Shown piece by piece: positions 58,619 to 64,000 of a DNA stretch of 64,000 bases (within the stretch, counting starts at the first letter, position 1; every line of letters begins with the position of its first letter). Source of the stretch: Amborella trichopoda (Eukaryota > Streptophyta > Magnoliopsida > Amborellales > Amborellaceae). The translations under genes and the position numbers were made by a program. The DNA lies in NCBI RefSeq assembly GCF_000471905.2, contig NW_006499436.1, positions 1,064,512 through 1,128,511 on the forward strand. The letters are read 5' to 3'. The notes beneath the pieces were generated by a model. It did no database searches. It was not told the origin of the DNA and saw only the letters and a program-made list of their open reading frames with translations.

Positions 58619-58854
58619 TTTCCCAAAGAAATAAGTGCAGTATCTCACAGATAAAATACAGTTTAAATTAAAAACTTATTTTTTAAAATAAATATTTAAT
58701 AATTCTAAAATGGATCCCAAAAATTTAAATAAAAATACATTATAAACGTGGAGGACGTGTGTAGTATGTGCTTCGTGGGGCACCGTATAAAAAAAAAAAT
58801 GCATAGTAGTTGAACATGGTCCACATCATTTTATTAAAATGTTATGTTAGGATA

Positions 58855-58894
<40 letters not shown>

Positions 58895-59887
58895 TAAGGA
58901 CCTCGTCAAGCTCACATATGTAGAAATGCGGGCTTCTTAATAAATCTATTTTTGAGACAAACTTTAAGACTTAATTTTTACGGACATGTGATCTTTAATA
59001 TGGAGATCATGAATATGAAAAGATAGATTAATTTTAAAAATTAGAAATAATAACTCTAGTAAAAAAATTTGGACTGTTAGTTTCCAAAATAGAACACCTA
59101 TTTTGGATGCTTTACATTTTTCTGTACCACATATGTAGAAATGCAGTCCAGCCCGCATGAAATAATTTTTCTTTACTTAATATACTCAATATTTTTAACA
59201 CTCGATAATCTTATTCCATCATGCAGTGACATTTTTGCCTAGGGGTATTTTGGATAATTTAACAGGGTAAAATTGAAATTATTGATAGAAAGAAGAGCAA
59301 TAATTATCCATAGTGGTGAATGACATCATCATGACATCATCTACACGAAACAATATTGCTTTTTAACCACTAAAGAAATGTTATTATTTTTTTATAAAAA
59401 TATCTATCGTACCCCCCTTAATTACAAAAAAAAATACATTTACTAAAAACATTTGTATTACAAAACAAAGATATATGAGTATTCAAAAAAGTTAAGTACA
59501 TTAAATGAATACTCTTATGTATGAGTACCCTAACATAATCTATTTTATTAAATTGCATAGATACTTTTTTATCATTTCAAGTTTTTTTTACCTATGCTAA
59601 AATATATTTTTTTATTAGGATCTACATTAGAATCATCATGATTGTTTTTAAATAAAATTTTATTTTTTATTTAAATAAAGTATTTTAGTTTGAGACACTA
59701 ACACCATATATTTCCCAATAAGAACACATTATACTTATTTTTCTTGGCTACAAATTGGAACGTGTACGATGCGAAACTTCAAGTTCAAAGGAACCATCCC
59801 TCCACTATAAAAAAAAGAATACAATGAATTTTAAGAAAAAAAATGAAAGAAGAGACATGAGCATAAAATATAAAAATTTAAGGATTA
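58619..59887. other. AT-rich intergenic with (TA)n microsatellite
   Basis: (TA)n at 58858-58891. 'acatatgtagaaatgc.g' occurs at about 58914 and 59128. No gene. Confidence 0.5.
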
Positions 59888-60106
59888 TCTACAAAGATGT
59901 CATTTATCTTTTGTACATGGAGGTCACAATCATTCATACTCATTAGATGTCAAATTGGATGGCTTGGGGTGAATCATGAAGTCCAAGAATTTATTTTTGG
60001 AACGTTGTCCATTCAATAACACTTACAGCCACCCATTTTGAAATTCAAAGGACAAGAGAGACGGTGACTTTTACGTACAAAAGATAAATGGTCTCTTTAT
60101 AAATAT
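59888..60106. mobile_element. MITE-C copy 4
   Basis: Left 'catttatcttttgtacat', 'ggaggtcacaatc'; right 'gtgacttttacgtacaaaag', 'ataaatggtctctttata'. Interior 'aaattggatggcttggggtg' matches copies at 57895 and 62035. Confidence 0.7.
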
Positions 60107-60124
60107 CAGGTATCACAGGATGGA

Positions 60125-60709
60125 ACTGAAATCTTTCTAACCTCTCAAAGGGGCACACCCCACCCTAGGTTAGCTTGACTCTCTCTCTCATGGGTTCTAG
60201 ATCAAGCTAGTTGGATTGTGATTTTGAGTAGCAAATGGATCTTCCCTTAGCTAGTGGTTTTCTTTTTCTTCTTTTTAATTTTTATCTCTCAGAAGGGTTA
60301 AGCTAAGAGACTTTAAGTGGGTGGTTCTAGATCGAGATCCATATGCATTGATTAGGTTATGGCATAGAAAGGAAAAATCTATAGACCAATTGAAAATCCC
60401 AATCATCCTTAGAAGGAAGAGACTCGACGTGGGGTATACTAAGACCGGTTGAGGTAATCTCCGGCAATTTTACTTCTTTAAAGTTTTATTCATGTTATGT
60501 TCTTCTTTTCTCATAAAGCAAAGAGTCTAGGTTTTTTATTATTGTGTAAAAGCTTTGTTTTAAATAGTAGCAAGTGAGATATTATTATTATTTATTTATT
60601 TATTTGAAGTGAAATTTAATAATAATTAGATATTGTGAGTGATTTTACCCGTGAAATAAAAAAAAAAATTAAATATATACACCATGCATTATCACATAAT
60701 CCATCTTTC
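60125..60709 (+). repeat. Diverged LTR 3' fragment related to the 49261-56284 copia
   Basis: 'ggcacaccccaccctaggtt' recalls the LTR's 'gggacacgccccaacctata'. 'gactcgacgtggggtatact' and 'gaccggttgaggtaatctcc' align with LTR sequence near 50968 and 55967. The end 'cacataatccatctttca' aligns with the LTR terminus. No second LTR or interior follows. Confidence 0.55.
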
Positions 60710-60734
60710 AATATGCGTATGTTGTGGTGTTGTA

Positions 60735-60815
60735 TAGCCTTTAATAAAGCACAGTAGCATAACGAAATTCATTTAGCTGAACCCAAATAGTGAGATAAAG
60801 CTCAGATGATGATCA
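60735..60815 (+). mobile_element. Truncated RTE-type LINE tail
   Basis: Reads AFNKAQ-like then 'HNEIHLAEP', corresponding to the AFNRAE...VADPN end at 43420-43465, and closes with 'agctcagatgatgatc'. Only about 80 bp of the 3' end remain. Confidence 0.65.
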
Positions 60816-61974
60816 CTGAGCTATTCTTTACAATAGCGTACTAAAGGTATGTTTGATCGTGAGAAGGATGTATTACTAAGGGTTGACAAGGTATTAAATT
60901 GCCAAAAACGCTATAGCAATTTCTAGTTTGACAGTTAGGAACCCTATAGCAAAAGTGGAGAAGTGGAAGTCCACAAATATCAAACATGATAAATGCAAAC
61001 GTCCACCCCTCATAAAAAAGGCCAACTTCACAAATAATGAGAAACGTTGATTGCTTGTATTTCATTCTGTTTCATTTCCTTATTTTTTCATAATAAATTA
61101 AGTCTTAATAAAAATTCGAGGTTGTGTACATGTAATTGGGGCTCATAGAAAAAAATATATGTAAAATAATTTATAAAAAATAAAATGACCAAATTACCTT
61201 GGAACTTTTAAGAGTATTTTGGTTATTTTATTTTTTGAATTATTGTTTTAGTTTTTTTACAAGCATGTAAGGGTAAGAAGTATGGATGACCACAATGTTA
61301 GCTCAATATGATGTCCAAAAAAAAACATAAAATTAAAATACTCAGACATGCTCTTAATTGTTTGATCAAGATCGAAATGTTTATATCAATAACATTTTAC
61401 TAGTGGAACTATTAGCATTTTTACACGATCTAGATTGTCTATTTTGTTAGACATGTATTAGATGAAATATGATTTCCAAAAGTTCGCTTGTTTAATAAAA
61501 AGGAATACCCTTTCATCCTCAATAAACAATTTAAATTGGCTTATTTCTAGATCTCCACGTTTACTAAATCCAACTTAAAACTGAACGCAATTTTCCAAAA
61601 TCTTCAAAAATCTTGACAAATTAACCAAATATAGTATGTTCTTCGAATTCCAGCTTCGAGATTCCTGCATGGAAAATTCCCATTTTTTATTCTTGGTTAA
61701 CCCCTTAGTAAATTACAAAGTAAATCTACAGAAAATTAAAGAAAAATACTATCCCAAAACACCAATGTGCATTTCATTTTTCCCCTTCACATTTCATGCC
61801 TCCATTTTATGGAAAACAACAATACAAGCAACCATCAATCAGTACTGTCCCACTGATAGATAGAAAGGAGAAAAGAGAAAGGTATGTGATCGGCTTAAGT
61901 GCCTACAAGAAATGGTCCACCGCGCCCAATAAAGTAATAATAATTTTTTATCTAAAATTTGTTATTTGTATATC
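60816..61974. other. AT-rich intergenic, nothing recognised
   Basis: No gene, RNA or mobile element recognised. Confidence 0.4.
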
Positions 61975-62192
61975 ATAAGATCATTTATCTTCAGTACAAA
62001 GAGCTCACAATTACTCTTAGCCATTAGATTTAAAATTGGATCGTTTGGGGTGTGTCATGAAGTTTGAGTTTTTTTTTTTTTACTTTGAATCTAGTCAACT
62101 AACACTCTTATAATCACCCTATTTGATATCGATAAAAAAGAGTGATTGTGACATCTTTGTACTAAAATAAATAGTCTCTTTGTATATTTTTT
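61975..62192. mobile_element. MITE-C copy 5
   Basis: Left 'agatcatttatcttcagtac', 'gagctcacaattactcttag'; right 'gagtgattgtgacatctttg', 'tagtctctttgtata'. Interior as in the other copies. Confidence 0.7.
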
Positions 62193-64000
62193 CAATAAAT
62201 GTGTATGCATGTATATATGTATGCTCGCACGAAATCTAATTCCCCTCCCTTCCAATAATATGATTCAGCATGGTTGTTTGAGGGGATTAGATCTTTGAGG
62301 ACTCAAGAGCATTATTTGAAATCATTTGCCAAGTGAATCAAAGATTACCAAAAAAAAGTTTCGGGATAAAAATTATCACCCTTACTATATTTTTGGGGGT
62401 CAAGATAATCTTTTTCCAATATAAAAGTTGATAGTTGGAAAAGGGGTTGGGGTCATGGTGGTAGCCTTCACATCTTAGTCACCGAGTTTTTATTCTCATT
62501 GACACCACCACACTAAACCTTAAAACAAAAAACAAATTCCTAAACTATTTGAAAAAAAAGATAAGGGTCGGTCTTCCCCACTGAATTACTCAAAAAAAAA
62601 ATATTCGATAGTTAAGAGTTAGAAACAAGGATTTGAAATTTGCCAAACTGATTCAAAAATCACCAAGCAGACTCGGACCGCATGGGTACTAGGACTGGGT
62701 ATCGCTTGGATTAGGGCATGTTGGACTAGTTACTCGGTTTTAATTTTACAACTCAAAAATAAGGAAAATGTCTCCCTTCTATTATTCTTATTATTATTTT
62801 ATTTCATTTTTACAACCTTGAATCCACAGAAATGGCTTTTTTTTTTCCTTCTTTTTTTTTATTTTTATTTTTTATTATTATCAATTTGGACCTAAATCAA
62901 TCCATCTTAACCCAAAAAATCAAGCTTTTTTTGTTAAAAAAATGCATTTGGGCAAGAATTTTTTCGAAAAAAAATTACCCCATTTTTAAGCCCAATATCC
63001 CAATCCACCTTTCTTTCAATATCTCTCGCATTTATCAACCAAATCATTTTAAATTTGATATAAAAGGTTGGTATAAATTTGATATAAAATGTTGGTATTG
63101 GAGTTTTGTAATAAATCCCTATAGAAATATGTTGGATCTGACGCCCAAATAGACGAAATTAAAAGTTCAAATTTCAGGGATTTTTAAACCCAAAATTGAA
63201 ATTGAAATTGCATGAATTATCTCTTGATTTTTGACCAAATTGCTCAGATCTGTCCAAACTGTTCGACATATAAAACCCAACATTTTTTCTTGATTGAAAA
63301 CAAAAAACTTTCCAATTTCGATTTTTGTTTTTCCTCCATTTTCTCCGCATTTCATTCTCAAAGTGATTTTTTATTTTGATGTGTTTTATGCCTCTTGTTA
63401 GATGAAATGATCAAGTTCAATTCTTTTCTCTTTCCTTTTCATTATTATTATTTTGTGGTTCTTGTATATTTTTTGTCATATTTCTTATCTTTTTGTTGCT
63501 TTGCTTTTTTCTTCTTTTCTGTTTTTTTTTTTTTGGGAAACTATAAAAAATATCCTATTTTATTTTTTAGGTTATCAGAAATAAACCCCAAATTTTTCAA
63601 AACCTTCCATACCTCATTCCACTATTTTTAACACTTTTTTACTAAAATACCCTTAACATAAGAGTTAAATCCATGAAGGCATCATGGTTGACCTAGATCC
63701 GGGATGGTCGTGGAGGATTCAAATGTTGTTCGTGTGGGGCTTAAGTCATCATGGTGCTATTAGGACCCCGACGATAGGGTAGCATTAGAACCATCATGGT
63801 ACTTAAATAACCGTGATGATCACTTTGATTATCACGAATCTCTCACCACTGTGATACTATCATGATTCAATTAGAATCATGATAGTTAAACAACCAGTCA
63901 CAGTGCTCTAAGAGCCATTATGCTTCAAACATGATTTTAACCTTAAACCCAATACAAAGTCGTTTAAAACTCGATATGCCCATCACAGATCTGGGTTAAC
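62193..64000. other. AT-rich intergenic, nothing recognised
   Basis: Poly(T)-rich stretches at 62835-62875 and 63420-63535. The last 350 bp repeat short 'atcatg(g/a)t' words in both orientations. No gene. Confidence 0.4.

Noticed and set aside
1..64000. tRNA, rRNA or other structured RNA genes
   Set aside because: No tRNA A/B-box cloverleaf or rRNA-like stretch was recognised on reading; a covariance-model scan was not possible.

Overview
This is an angiosperm nuclear genome window. It is AT-rich and intron-rich, and most of it is transposable-element debris. Only two genes look intact. The first is a six-exon minus-strand gene for a DEAD-box RNA helicase of the RH36/DDX49/Dbp8 family. Its exons join in frame to 482 residues and are spread over 22.7 kb (32938 down to 10240). 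The second is a single-exon minus-strand gene for a 70-residue, two-helix membrane protein of the DUF3339 family (48122-47910). A short possible first coding exon of an unidentified gene lies at 2542-2424.

Layout: 1-1500 is the 3' part of a decayed Ty1/copia element. 3.3-8.4 kb is intergenic and holds several MITE families. 10.2-32.9 kb is the helicase gene. Its ~11-kb intron 2 carries a rearranged 7.6-kb endogenous caulimovirid block (15393-23010) with movement-protein, capsid, zinc-knuckle and protease remains, three copies of the viral promoter and no visible reverse transcriptase. Its 6.2-kb intron 1 carries a 3.4-kb hAT-like element with nested insertions and a copia solo LTR with a perfect 5-bp target duplication. 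33-48 kb holds MITEs, an L1-type LINE tail, an antisense copia fragment and an RTE-type LINE tail. The DUF3339 gene is at 48 kb. 49.3-56.3 kb is one dead copia element with both LTRs, a primer-binding site, gag, integrase and RT remains, and a missing RNase H. 56-64 kb is again MITEs, an LTR fragment, an RTE tail and plain AT-rich sequence.

The most interesting structure is the viral block inside the helicase intron. It contains two large inverted repeats, movement-protein arms of about 1.4 kb and promoter arms of about 0.37 kb. It is bracketed by a ~240-bp direct repeat of host intron sequence, and one edge merges into a host CT/CA microsatellite. Unspliced helicase pre-mRNA could fold these arms into long double-stranded RNA, so the intron is a candidate source of virus-matching small RNAs. 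The viral block was later hit by three different transposons (a RTE tail, a ~372-bp MITE and an hAT MITE), which gives a relative order of events.

All identifications come from reading the sequence and from knowledge of the families. No database search was run.
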